Source: Gammaproteobacteria bacterium (GTDB lineage: Bacteria; Pseudomonadota; Gammaproteobacteria; Steroidobacterales; Steroidobacteraceae). From it: a stretch of 34,188 nucleotides of DNA. A program made the translations under genes and the position numbers. Under the pieces are notes generated by a model. The model worked only from the letters and a program-made list of their open reading frames with translations, made no database searches and was not told where the DNA came from. Within the stretch, counting starts at the first letter, position 1, and the number at the start of each line of letters is the position of its first letter. Location: the NCBI GenBank assembly GCA_027459765.1, contig DAIDHD010000056.1:1-34188 (forward strand), read 5' to 3'. This document shows, one piece after another, positions 8,722 through 15,853 of this stretch.

Positions 8722-9516
8722 TTACGCCCGCTCGAGGTCGCTTCGCAGGTCGGCCCCGGTTGGCGTGGGTTCGCCGACCTCGACGCGATTGCTGCCGGCC
8801 TCACGGCCGGTGAACCAATTCACCGCGTATTGCACGAGCTGGGTACCGGTATTGAGATTCAGCTTGCGCTTGATGCGCTGGCGATGCGACTCCACCGTCT
8901 TGACGGAGAGATTGAGCGAGTGCGCCGTCTCGCGCGTACTCATGCCCTTGCCGATCATGTGCAGGATCTGCAGCTCGCGGTTGCTCAGCCGGTCGATTGG
9001 ATTGGCCGAGCTGTACTGGCCACCCGACGCGAACTTCTGGATCATGTTGTTGCCGACGGCTTCGGAGACGTAGATGCCGCCTTCGAGGACCCGGCGCAGG
9101 GAGATGAGGAACTGTTCGCTCACCGCCTGCTTCATGATGTATCCATTCGCACCGGCCGACAGCATGCGTTCCGCGTAGATGGACTCGTCGTGCATCGACA
9201 GCACCAGGATGGGCAACTGCGGGTAGTGGGCGCGCACGTCGCGCACCAGTTCGATACCGTCGCCCTGCTTCAGGCTGATGTCGACGATCACCACGTCCGG
9301 CGCGAGCTCCTTGATGGCGATACGCGCGTCGCGAACGGTCTCCGCCTCGCCACAGACCAGCAGATCCTCTTCGTTCTCCATGATCCGGCGCAGACCCTGA
9401 CGAACGATCGGATGGTCATCGACGATGAGGACGCGGCGAGCGCGGCGCTTGGCCGAACCGGCGCCACCCGGTACGGGAGGAGAACGGGTCCAGGAATTGC
9501 TCGGTGTAGTCATCAT
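8722..9516 (-). CDS. NarL/LuxR-type response regulator
   Basis: The 264-residue protein has an extended Pro/Gly/Ser N-terminus, a receiver domain (about 28-145; DDH pocket, Asp79 in VVIVDISLKQGDG, Lys in YIMKQ) and a C-terminal LuxR-type helix-turn-helix (about 176-237; LSNRELQILHMIGKGMSTRE, SVKTVESHRQRIKRKL). It is a DNA-binding regulator paired with the HisKA_3 kinase encoded just upstream. Two ATGs at 9516 and 9513 follow a strong AGGAGGG ribosome-binding site (9521-9527). An inverted repeat and a TATAAT box in the 49-bp gap suggest that the gene can be transcribed or regulated separately from the kinase. No target genes can be read from the sequence. Confidence 0.95.
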   Translation of the reverse strand: MMTTPSNSWTRSPPVPGGAGSAKRRARRVLIVDDHPIVRQGLRRIMENEEDLLVCGEAETVRDARIAIKELAPDVVIVDISLKQGDGIELVRDVRAHYPQLPILVLSMHDESIYAERMLSAGANGYIMKQAVSEQFLISLRRVLEGGIYVSEAVGNNMIQKFASGGQYSSANPIDRLSNRELQILHMIGKGMSTRETAHSLNLSVKTVESHRQRIKRKLNLNTGTQLVQYAVNWFTGREAGSNRVEVGEPTPTGADLRSDLERA

Positions 9517-9528
9517 CGGTCCCTCCTA

Positions 9529-9570
9529 AATCGCCAATGGCGTTTTTCCTGAGCGGTATTGGCGATTATA
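9529..9570 (-). promoter_or_regulatory. Inverted repeat plus TATAAT between kinase and regulator genes
   Basis: AATCGCCAAT (9529-9538) and ATTGGCGATT (9558-9567) form a perfect 10-bp inverted repeat with a 19-bp spacer. On the minus strand a perfect TATAAT (9565-9570) overlaps the outer arm and the kinase stop codon. The inner arm abuts the regulator's AGGAGGG. The best -35 at 17 bp is poor (TCAACC, three of six matches). It could be an operator over an internal promoter or an intercistronic RNA hairpin next to the ribosome-binding site. Confidence 0.55.
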
Positions 9571-11401
9571 GCGTAATTCGCGGAGTAGGTTGATCTCCGG
9601 TGACCTGAATTGCCGTTCCGTGAGGCAGTACCGGCAATATGTTTAATTCGGCGCCGATCATATTAGCCCGATAGCGCATGATTTTTAGGCCCATGCCGCT
9701 CGGTTCAGCGACTTGGGCTGGCGATAGACCCGGACCGTCATCGCTGATTTTCAACAAATAATTGCCACCGGTGACCAGCAGAAAGATCTCCACTCGCGTT
9801 GGAGCGGCGTGCCGAGCCGCGTTGGTGAGCGCCTCTTGTGCAATGCGATACAAGTGGCTGGCGGTGGTTTCGTCCAAGGTGAGTTCAGGCCAGATCTCCG
9901 AGCGAAAATCGATCTCGAACCCAAACCGCTGGCGACCCCGAGCTGCCAACTCCTGCAGCGCGTAGGGCAATCCCCCGCTCTGCGCGTGCACCGGCAGCAA
10001 ACCCCGCGCGAGACCTCGGGTGGTTTCGATGGATTGATTCACCAACGCCACCACTTCGTCGAGGTAACCGACGAGGTCGGGAGCACCACGCTGCAGCCGG
10101 GTTGCGAGCCCGCGCAACATCAGCGCGACGCCGGTCAACTCCTGACCCAAACCATCGTGCAAATCCCGACCGATCGACTGACGCTCGCGACTCGACACCT
10201 CGAGGATCTCCCGCTCCAGGCGTTTGCGCTCGGTCACGTCGCTCAACGTGAGCGAGATTCCCGCGCCGGTGCCGGTACCCTTGAGACGCAGGGCCCGCAG
10301 TTCGAGCACACGGGGCGATCGATCCCGGTCGAGCTGCTCGTATTCGAGGGTTACGGATTCACCAGGCCTGCGCATGCGCCGCAGGCGCTCCGTGACGACC
10401 AGCCTCTCTGGTTCCGGCAGGATCACACCGACGTCGCGACCGACGATCTGCGCCGGCGAGAGACCACGCACCCCGGCATTGATGAAGCGAACCCGCAGAT
10501 CCGTTCCCAGCAACACGAGCGTATCGGCTGCGTGGGCCGTTACCGTTCGCAGCAGCGCCTCGGATTCGCGCACCCGCCCCTCGGCGGCCAGGCGCTCGGT
10601 CACATCCTGGGTCACCGCGAGCAGACCGCGCGGGGAGCCGGAGCCGTCGCCTACGGCCCGAACGGTGGTGACGAATCCGCGGTAGCGGCCATCGCCGAGG
10701 CGCAACCGATATTCGATCTGCACCGGCGCGGAATCCTCGAGCGCGTGCACGAAGAGCGCTTCGAAACGTACCCGATCCTTCGGGTGGACACGGGCGAGCA
10801 GCCTCGAGCGGCTCGGAAACAAGAGCGGCAGGGCCGCATCCCGGGTCGGGTCGACCACGAATTCCAGGCCGTCGCTGGCCCGATCCCAGTACCAGACGTG
10901 CGCGTTGGCGAGCGACAGCACGTCGGTTACGGCAGCCTCCAATCCGCGAGCGGCTACGGCGGCGCGCCCGCCGTGGCCCGCCTCCTCGGCGGGCTCGACG
11001 GGCGGATGCGTACCCGCGCGCAGCGTCAGCATCAACAAACGCTGGTTTGGAGCGGCGTCCAGGCACTGAAGTTCGGTGCAGACCACCCGGTCACCCGACG
11101 TGAAGCGCCAGACGATGCCCTGGCGAGCACGGGCGACCGCGTCACTCGAACCTTCCAGCACCTCGTGCACCAGCGAGGCGGAGGACGGGGGCAGCAAGGA
11201 ATACACCGAGGATTCAACGAGGCCGCCCGCGCCATCGCGCTTGAACTCGCGACGAGCAGCCGCGTTGGCCAGCACGATGGGTAGTTGCGCAAGCCCCGCA
11301 TCGACCACGATGACGGGATCGGAAACCGCGTCGAAGGCAGTCTCGAAGAGCGGGCGCGGAGCGTTTGACGCAAGGCGGAACAAACCGGGCGAGGTCGTCA
11401 T
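9566..11401 (-). CDS. PAS-containing sensor histidine kinase (HisKA_3, NarX/UhpB-like)
   Basis: The product is about 611 residues with no clear transmembrane segment, so it is probably cytosolic. At least two PAS-type sensor regions are visible. One ends YRGFVTTVRAVGDGSG..LLAVTQDVTERL. The next begins VTAHAADTLVLLGTDLRVRF and ends SLTLSDVTERKR. The HisKA_3 dimerisation motif is RQSIGRDLHDGLGQELTG with His415. The ATPase has YRIAQEALTNAARHA and ISDDGPGL..GMGLKIMRYR. It should phosphorylate the NarL-type regulator encoded directly downstream. ATG at 11401 is preferred because GGGAG lies at a good distance; ATG 11428 and GTG 11431 are upstream alternatives with weaker sites. Its 5' side borders the AT-richer island. 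Confidence 0.93.
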   Translation of the reverse strand: MTTSPGLFRLASNAPRPLFETAFDAVSDPVIVVDAGLAQLPIVLANAAARREFKRDGAGGLVESSVYSLLPPSSASLVHEVLEGSSDAVARARQGIVWRFTSGDRVVCTELQCLDAAPNQRLLMLTLRAGTHPPVEPAEEAGHGGRAAVAARGLEAAVTDVLSLANAHVWYWDRASDGLEFVVDPTRDAALPLLFPSRSRLLARVHPKDRVRFEALFVHALEDSAPVQIEYRLRLGDGRYRGFVTTVRAVGDGSGSPRGLLAVTQDVTERLAAEGRVRESEALLRTVTAHAADTLVLLGTDLRVRFINAGVRGLSPAQIVGRDVGVILPEPERLVVTERLRRMRRPGESVTLEYEQLDRDRSPRVLELRALRLKGTGTGAGISLTLSDVTERKRLEREILEVSSRERQSIGRDLHDGLGQELTGVALMLRGLATRLQRGAPDLVGYLDEVVALVNQSIETTRGLARGLLPVHAQSGGLPYALQELAARGRQRFGFEIDFRSEIWPELTLDETTASHLYRIAQEALTNAARHAAPTRVEIFLLVTGGNYLLKISDDGPGLSPAQVAEPSGMGLKIMRYRANMIGAELNILPVLPHGTAIQVTGDQPTPRITL

Positions 11402-11720
11402 CGCGTCGCTCCCGTCAGGCCATGACATCACGACCGGACAGCGCCGCCATGCCCCCGCATCCTTATGGGGACGGACCCAAACGCCGCCCGACGTCTCAAT
11501 GCTCTTACAGTCCGAGAGGACCCAGAGGAGTGCCTACCGGCCGCCGAACGACCATCAGCAACAACCCCTCGACCCGCCCCCCGCTCGCGCCGAATGCGGC
11601 ACCGACCGGGCATCTCAGCATGCCTTCAGAAGCGATAGGGCACTTCCGCCCCAAAAGCCCGGAATTGGAACCCTCAAGGTTCTACCGAGCCCGCTGTGTG
11701 ATTAAGAGGCTATGCCAGAG
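11402..11720. other. Intergenic stretch upstream of the PAS kinase
   Basis: About 320 bp between the kinase start and the stop of the Cys-rich gene. It should contain the kinase promoter, but no convincing -35/-10 pair was found on the minus strand. Short hairpins occur (GTCC-gaga-GGAC near 11509; GAACC-ctcaa-GGTTC near 11669). Base composition shifts from GC-rich to AT-richer towards its right end. No supported gene was found. Confidence 0.5.
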
Positions 11721-12029
11721 TCACTTCCGGAACAAGTCCTCCAGGGCGGACTTCGATTTGGCAAGCTCCGTGGAATCCTTCTCCACATACGCACCGGGCT
11801 TGGGACGGAAATGATCGCAAAAGTTGGCTCGCTCCTTGTCCCTCACCTCCTCCGCGGTGGGTTCCTTGCAGTGCTTTGCGTAGCGGACGTCGTATTCAAC
11901 GCACAACTTGCAGACGTGCAATTCGGCACGGCAGGCCTTGCACTCATCCAGGCGCCGCAATGGCAATGAAAGGTGGGCTAGCGAGGCACCGCAGCGCCAG
12001 CAGCGGAGAGAGTTGTCGGTTGCAAACAT
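11721..12029 (-). CDS. Small eight-cysteine, probably zinc-binding protein of unknown function
   Basis: The protein of about 102 residues has three CxxC pairs (CWRC, CKAC, CKLC) and two further cysteines (KHCKEP and NFCDHF). Eight ligands would suit two zinc sites of a zinc-ribbon type. I recall similar short proteins with the motif KERANFCDHF in beta- and gammaproteobacteria, where they are uncharacterised. It has no signal peptide or membrane segment; the C-terminus is a charged helix. ATG at 12029 was chosen; a TTG at 12044 would add five residues. It diverges from the first DUF6502-like gene across about 106 bp that must hold both promoters. Confidence 0.75.
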   Translation of the reverse strand: MFATDNSLRCWRCGASLAHLSLPLRRLDECKACRAELHVCKLCVEYDVRYAKHCKEPTAEEVRDKERANFCDHFRPKPGAYVEKDSTELAKSKSALEDLFRK

Positions 12030-12135
12030 CCCAAAACTATACAAATACGCCTATTAATTTACGATGACGAAACCCGTCGGCTTGGGCCACACTTTAGCAT
12101 TCCACTAGCGGGGCTAAGACTGAACCCTACTTGAC

Positions 12136-13107
12136 ATGAGTTCCATCAAAGACACGACTATCGTTGCTTTGTCCCAGATATTGGACCCCTTATTGGACAT
12201 CGCTTTTCGGGCCGGCATCAGTGCGCGCGAGGTCAACAGGATAGTTAGGGAGCGCGCTGTGCGCGTCTCCGCACTCCGTCTCAAGGGGAAATCGGAACGA
12301 GGCAGCAAGTCTAGAGTAGCAATCGAAACAGGACTCACGCGAACAGAAGTTGGTCGAATTCTGCGTTCCACAGATTCATCGCGTGGCGCAACTATTCCGC
12401 AACAGCCATCACGGCGAGTGCTGGAGGCGTGGTACGACAGCCCGCAATATCTTTCCCCAAACGGCGAACCCGCTGTTTTACCTATATTTGGTGCCGGATG
12501 TAGTTTCGCGCGTCTCGTCGCCAAACACGGAGGCGGCATTCCTGTACGCGCCATGCTCGACGAACTACTTAATTTGAGGGCCGTCGAATTACTACCTGAA
12601 CAACGTGTCCGAGCCAAAACGCGGATACCGATTGAAGTCGGCCTGACCAAAACCGCTCTTGCCTCGATTGGTCAACGAGGACGGGATCTACTTAATACAC
12701 TCGTAGCGAACACGCGAGATCAAGACCATCCGCGTTTTGAGGCAACCGCATGTTTAGAGGCAGCGGATCCGCAACTGGCGAGCGCCGCACGTCGGGAATT
12801 AGAGGCGCAAGGCAGCGCCTTCATAGATGCGGCCAACGCTATCCTTGAAAGTGGAAGACATGCCTATCGCAATAGACGTTCCGCCGGCGCTCGGCGAATT
12901 GGAATAGGGGTTTTCTATTTTGAAGACGAAGCACTTCCGCCGGAAACAGGCGGGTTAACCAGTAATGGCCAACGGCGGCACAATCTAAAACGAAGCGCAG
13001 TCGGAAGAGGACGACGATCCACGGTACGCAAACCAGGTTCATCAGACCAAAAGCAGCCTAACCATGCAAGAAATACAGTGGGCAGAGCAGCTAAAGACCG
13101 CGAATGA
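12136..13107 (+). CDS. DUF6502-like family protein (copy 1)
   Basis: The 323-residue protein has an N-terminal helical region (about 5-75) with LDIAFRAGISAREVNRIVRE and VAIETGLTRTEVGRIL, which looks like a helix-turn-helix or winged-helix fold. Next comes the family core VLEAWYDSPQYLSPNGEPAVLP (split into WYDSPQYLSPNG and a LVAKHGGGIPVRAMLDELL segment). Residues 250-260 hold the hallmark GIGVFYFEDE. A basic tail of about 60 residues follows. The assignment to DUF6502 is from memory of family motifs. A DNA-binding role is inferred only from the N-terminal helices. The 3' end overlaps the next gene by 44 bp in another frame, which suggests coupling. Confidence 0.75.
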   Translation: MSSIKDTTIVALSQILDPLLDIAFRAGISAREVNRIVRERAVRVSALRLKGKSERGSKSRVAIETGLTRTEVGRILRSTDSSRGATIPQQPSRRVLEAWYDSPQYLSPNGEPAVLPIFGAGCSFARLVAKHGGGIPVRAMLDELLNLRAVELLPEQRVRAKTRIPIEVGLTKTALASIGQRGRDLLNTLVANTRDQDHPRFEATACLEAADPQLASAARRELEAQGSAFIDAANAILESGRHAYRNRRSAGARRIGIGVFYFEDEALPPETGGLTSNGQRRHNLKRSAVGRGRRSTVRKPGSSDQKQPNHARNTVGRAAKDRE

Positions 13108-13828
13108 GCAGGGGGCGAGACTTCTCTTAGAAACCTGCCATGAGTTCCTTAATGCTGCCGGTATTGATATTCGGAGCGTTAAGTTTCGACCTACCAAGGG
13201 ACGAGCGCATGGAAAGGTTAAGGTTTATGCCCGTACCTACTGGCGACTCGTAGATGCATACGAGGATCTGGGCATATTGATGTCAACTTGGCACTCAAAG
13301 CCCCAATTCCTTGATCCTAACGGAAATCCGCTTCCATTGAGCAAGAGCTCCGGGCAACTATCGTTAAGGAATCTGATTCAAGCGGCCGGCGTTAAATTGA
13401 GCGTCACAACGGCCTACCAACTGATGAGGCGGTCACCCAGCGTCCAATTCGACGAGCGAGGAAGAGTACTGGCGCTCCGTCGCGTCTTCGTACTGCCTGA
13501 ATTTCAAGTACCACGTGCGGCCTTATTCGTTGACCGGTACCTTGGAACGTTACGGGCGAACAGTTCTCAGCGACGGCAGGAAACAAACCTGCTCTTGGAA
13601 CGAAACTGTTATGTGCGCGGCGTCTGCTTAGCCGAAGTCGTACCGATCTTGCGCAACATCCGAACACGGGCCGCTGCTCTGGTGGACTCGGTGGACGGGG
13701 AATTCGAGTTGCGCCGACCAAAGCGGCTCAAAGGGAAGCCTACAGGCGAAGCGGGACTTCTCCTTTTCGCTTGGGCAAGAAGGACTGAGCAAACATCTAA
13801 CAGAAGTCGCCGTAGCAGACAAAAATAA
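13064..13828 (+). CDS. Diverged DUF6502-like protein (copy 2)
   Basis: The 254-residue protein shares the same core layout as its two neighbours: LGILMSTWHSKPQFLDPNG, then NLIQAAGVKLSVTTAYQLM, RRVFVLPEF, and a C-terminal EAGLLLFAWARR in the place of the FYFEE hallmark. The N-terminal part (about 1-60) is different and lacks an obvious helix-turn-helix. It is the most diverged of the three and may have lost or changed a function. ATG at 13064 lies 44 bp inside the preceding gene; no later in-frame ATG precedes the core. It converges on the SIIGSS repeat gene. Homology is inferred from pattern, not from an alignment search. Confidence 0.65.
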   Translation: MQEIQWAEQLKTANEQGARLLLETCHEFLNAAGIDIRSVKFRPTKGRAHGKVKVYARTYWRLVDAYEDLGILMSTWHSKPQFLDPNGNPLPLSKSSGQLSLRNLIQAAGVKLSVTTAYQLMRRSPSVQFDERGRVLALRRVFVLPEFQVPRAALFVDRYLGTLRANSSQRRQETNLLLERNCYVRGVCLAEVVPILRNIRTRAAALVDSVDGEFELRRPKRLKGKPTGEAGLLLFAWARRTEQTSNRSRRSRQK

Positions 13829-13927
13829 TCCACCCGGAGAGTTCTACATTCAAAGCCGAGTGGATATACAAAAGATCTGCCGCCGTTGCAGGTCGTACCG
13901 CGCTAAAAATTTGGATCGACTCAGCCT

Positions 13928-14812
13928 TCAAAAATTATTCTTCGAATCGCCAAACAAAGTGTCGAAATAATGTCCCCGGCGGACACTCGACGACCCAATG
14001 ATCGATGAGCTGCCAATGATTGATTTGGGCTGAATCGCTGACGATCCGATGATCGACGAGCTGCCAATGATCGATGAGCTGCCAATGATCGACTTCGGCT
14101 GAACAGCCGACGACCCGATGATCGACGAGCTGCCAATGATCGACGAGCTGCCAATGATCGACTTCGGCTGAACAGCGGACGACCCAATGATCGACGAGCT
14201 GCCAATGATCGATTTGGGTTGAATAGCTGACGACCCGATGATCGATTTGACAGAGACGGAGTGAGCGAGGAGTTTGCCGCCCTCGATAGGCTGAATCCCT
14301 TCCGCCTCGACGACTTGACCAACCTGCACGCTTGCATTTTTCGGATCAGACAGGGACGGCGTCAGGTCCACAGTGAGCCCGTCGATATTAGCGGCGCCGA
14401 TAGCGAGATTAACCGACTTGATTGGACCTTTCACAAAGACTTCGGTTGAGCCCGGAATGTACTGCTCACTTATGCGATCAACCGAGAGCGCACCCCCACC
14501 CGGAGCGGAAGCAACAGCAATCAGATCACCAGGTTGCAGATTTGCGAGAGCCGCCTGCAAACTAGCTTCTTGCCCGTTCAGGGTGAACGCCGTGCCACCG
14601 CTCAGCGAAACGCGCTGTCCAGCCACTACTAGCGTGTGTGCGACCGAATCTACAGATTCAAGCGCCCCAAAAACTTGGAGCTTTTCTCCGTATTTTGCCC
14701 TGACATTTTCGATGGTTGTCGCAGCACGCGCGATCATAAACGGACCAGTGATGAGAGTCGCGGCTACACCGCTAGCGACGAAACCGGTCATCCTTAACAT
14801 CATTCCCTTCAT
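13928..14812 (-). CDS. Secreted DUF5666-like protein with SIIGSS repeats
   Basis: The 294-residue precursor has a signal peptide (about 1-30, ending MIARA before ATTIENV). Two DUF5666-like beta-barrel units follow (about 38-105: GALESVDSVAHTLVVAGQ...GDLIAVASAP; about 115-187: KGPIKSVNLAIGAANIDG...GQVVEAEGIQP). Residues about 188-276 are eleven copies of SIIGSS, arranged in runs of 1, 2, 3, 3 and 2, separated by A(I/V)QPK. The tail is SVRRGHYFDTLFGDSKNNF. It should be periplasmic or exported. ATG 14812 has a good AAGGGG site. It lies 44 bp downstream of a DUF6502 gene and is probably co-transcribed with it. The function is unknown; the DUF5666 call is from recalled family pattern. Confidence 0.75.
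   Translation of the reverse strand: MKGMMLRMTGFVASGVAATLITGPFMIARAATTIENVRAKYGEKLQVFGALESVDSVAHTLVVAGQRVSLSGGTAFTLNGQEASLQAALANLQPGDLIAVASAPGGGALSVDRISEQYIPGSTEVFVKGPIKSVNLAIGAANIDGLTVDLTPSLSDPKNASVQVGQVVEAEGIQPIEGGKLLAHSVSVKSIIGSSAIQPKSIIGSSSIIGSSAVQPKSIIGSSSIIGSSSIIGSSAVQPKSIIGSSSIIGSSSIIGSSAIQPKSIIGSSSIIGSSSVRRGHYFDTLFGDSKNNF
13985..14249 (-). repeat. 18-bp coding tandem repeat (SIIGSS) with a 69-bp higher-order period
   Basis: The core unit on the plus strand is CCAATGATCGACGAGCTG and close variants (18 bp, six codons). Blocks of three units plus a 15-bp AVQPK spacer form a 69-bp period, seen at 14091 and 14160 as GACTTCGGCTGAACAGC. Copies are nearly identical at DNA level, including synonymous positions. 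Changes in copy number would keep the frame. Eleven GATC sites occur in about 250 bp. Confidence 0.9.
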
Positions 14813-14856
14813 ACCGATCCCCTTAGCTTCTTGTTACAGAGGGCGCTCAAGTTCCT

Positions 14857-15723
14857 TCAGCGGCCGAAATCGATCGCATCTCGCAAACCCATGTCATCAA
14901 CGGGTGGCTCTACGTAGAGGAAGCACTGCAACCCAGCGCGAATATCTGCAGGCTCGTTTGGCTCGCGAGGCAATGCTTCGCGAAGGTCAATAGCCGCAAA
15001 GGCATCAACGCGCTGCAGGAATTGCCCACCAATAACTTTCAAATGGGACTGCAGCTCGAGGAGCTGTCGATTCGTCAAAGGCGAATCGACTATCATCGTG
15101 CGCTCAAACAGATCGGTGTTCTCAGGCTCCGTGCGAGTGTTGTTCTCTAGCGTGGCCAAGAGTGACCCGACCAAACTCGCCAGACGGCTGAGATTCCCCG
15201 CAGTAAGCGCCGGCTCAATGTACTCCTGCTTCACCGGCTTCCAGACGTTGTCTCCAACCTGAGTGACCGCGCCAATCCTTATGAGCTCCTGAAGGATTGT
15301 TTCCGGTGGAAGATGCGATGCATGCCTGGAGACGAGCAGCGTGAAACTTATCGGATTGCCAACGAACGGCAGATCAACCGGCACGCCATATGGACCTATG
15401 TAATCCCTGTCGTTGTGCCAACCGTGAAGTACACGTGCATAAGATTTCGTTGACTCGCCAAGCGCACTCGCTTCGAAGCGCTCGTGCTCGAGCAGAGACG
15501 TATTGACCTCATCGACAGACATTCCGGTAAGCGCGCATATGGACTTAAGCGAGTTCCTTTTTGCAGAACCGGCGAAATCCTTGGCGGCACTCTCCAAGAA
15601 AGCCATCTGCGCTATCGCGGCGAACTGAGAATATGTCAGACCTTCACGCAACATAATCCTTACCAGCGGTCGCAAAAGGCGACGAATTGATACCGACAGC
15701 GCTGTTTTTACATTATCTGGCAT
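14857..15723 (-). CDS. DUF6502 family protein (copy 3, operon partner of the repeat protein)
   Basis: The 288-residue protein is the most typical of the three. Its N-terminus IRRLLRPLVRIMLREGLTYS (helical, about 12-32) is followed by QFAAIAQMAFLE and a helix-turn-helix-like LKSICALTGMSVDEVNT. The core has LHGWHNDRDYIGPYGVPVDL, then LLVSRHASHLPPETILQELI. The C-terminal QCFLYVEPP replaces the FYFEE hallmark. It has no signal or membrane segment, so it is cytosolic. ATG 15723 is directly next to a CRP-type palindrome. The repeat-protein gene follows after 44 bp on the same strand. A regulatory role for the secreted partner is an inference from the domain layout and the operon. Confidence 0.82.
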   Translation of the reverse strand: MPDNVKTALSVSIRRLLRPLVRIMLREGLTYSQFAAIAQMAFLESAAKDFAGSAKRNSLKSICALTGMSVDEVNTSLLEHERFEASALGESTKSYARVLHGWHNDRDYIGPYGVPVDLPFVGNPISFTLLVSRHASHLPPETILQELIRIGAVTQVGDNVWKPVKQEYIEPALTAGNLSRLASLVGSLLATLENNTRTEPENTDLFERTMIVDSPLTNRQLLELQSHLKVIGGQFLQRVDAFAAIDLREALPREPNEPADIRAGLQCFLYVEPPVDDMGLRDAIDFGR

Positions 15724-15724
15724 T

Positions 15725-15740
15725 TGTGAATGACTTCACA
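15725..15740. promoter_or_regulatory. CRP/Vfr/Clp-type palindrome TGTGA-N6-TCACA
   Basis: TGTGA (15725-15729), six bases, then TCACA (15736-15740) exactly matches both consensus half-sites of CRP-family regulators. It starts one base upstream of the DUF6502 ATG (15723), a position that would block that gene. It is centred about 121 bp before the OppA-type ATG. It could equally be a DUF6502 autoregulatory operator. Confidence 0.6.
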
Positions 15741-15755
15741 CTATTTGCAACCAAA

Positions 15756-15784
15756 TTGGTCTTTTCACTCAAGATTTGTCTAAA
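15756..15784 (+). promoter_or_regulatory. Candidate promoter of the OppA-type gene
   Basis: TTGGTC (15756-15761), a 17-bp spacer and TCTAAA (15779-15784) give three and four consensus matches. A start site near 15791 would put the CRP-type palindrome about 59 bp upstream, close to the class I activator position (-61.5). The boxes are weak, so activation is inferred. Confidence 0.3.
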
Positions 15785-15853
15785 AAGTTTATGTCAAAGC
15801 ATTACCGATGTATCTAGCAAGTATCTGAATTAACGAAAATTCCGAACGTAAAC

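Noticed and set aside
11415..11450. An 11-codon frame (MAALSGRDVMA) just before the PAS kinase
   Set aside because: Too short and with only a weak AAGGA site; no attenuator-type codons or hairpins support a leader peptide.
12033..12038. TATAGT box upstream of the Cys-rich gene
   Set aside because: It would place the transcript start inside the coding sequence and has no -35 at a suitable distance.
13828..13865. ATCCAC...GTGGAT repeat in the convergent gap beside the SIIGSS gene
   Set aside because: Six pairs with a 26-base loop and no T-tract; likely chance.
13985..14249. Regular short repeats that could resemble a CRISPR array
   Set aside because: The repeats are in-frame coding 18-bp units without unique spacers, inside a gene with a signal peptide and ribosome-binding site; no cas genes are present.
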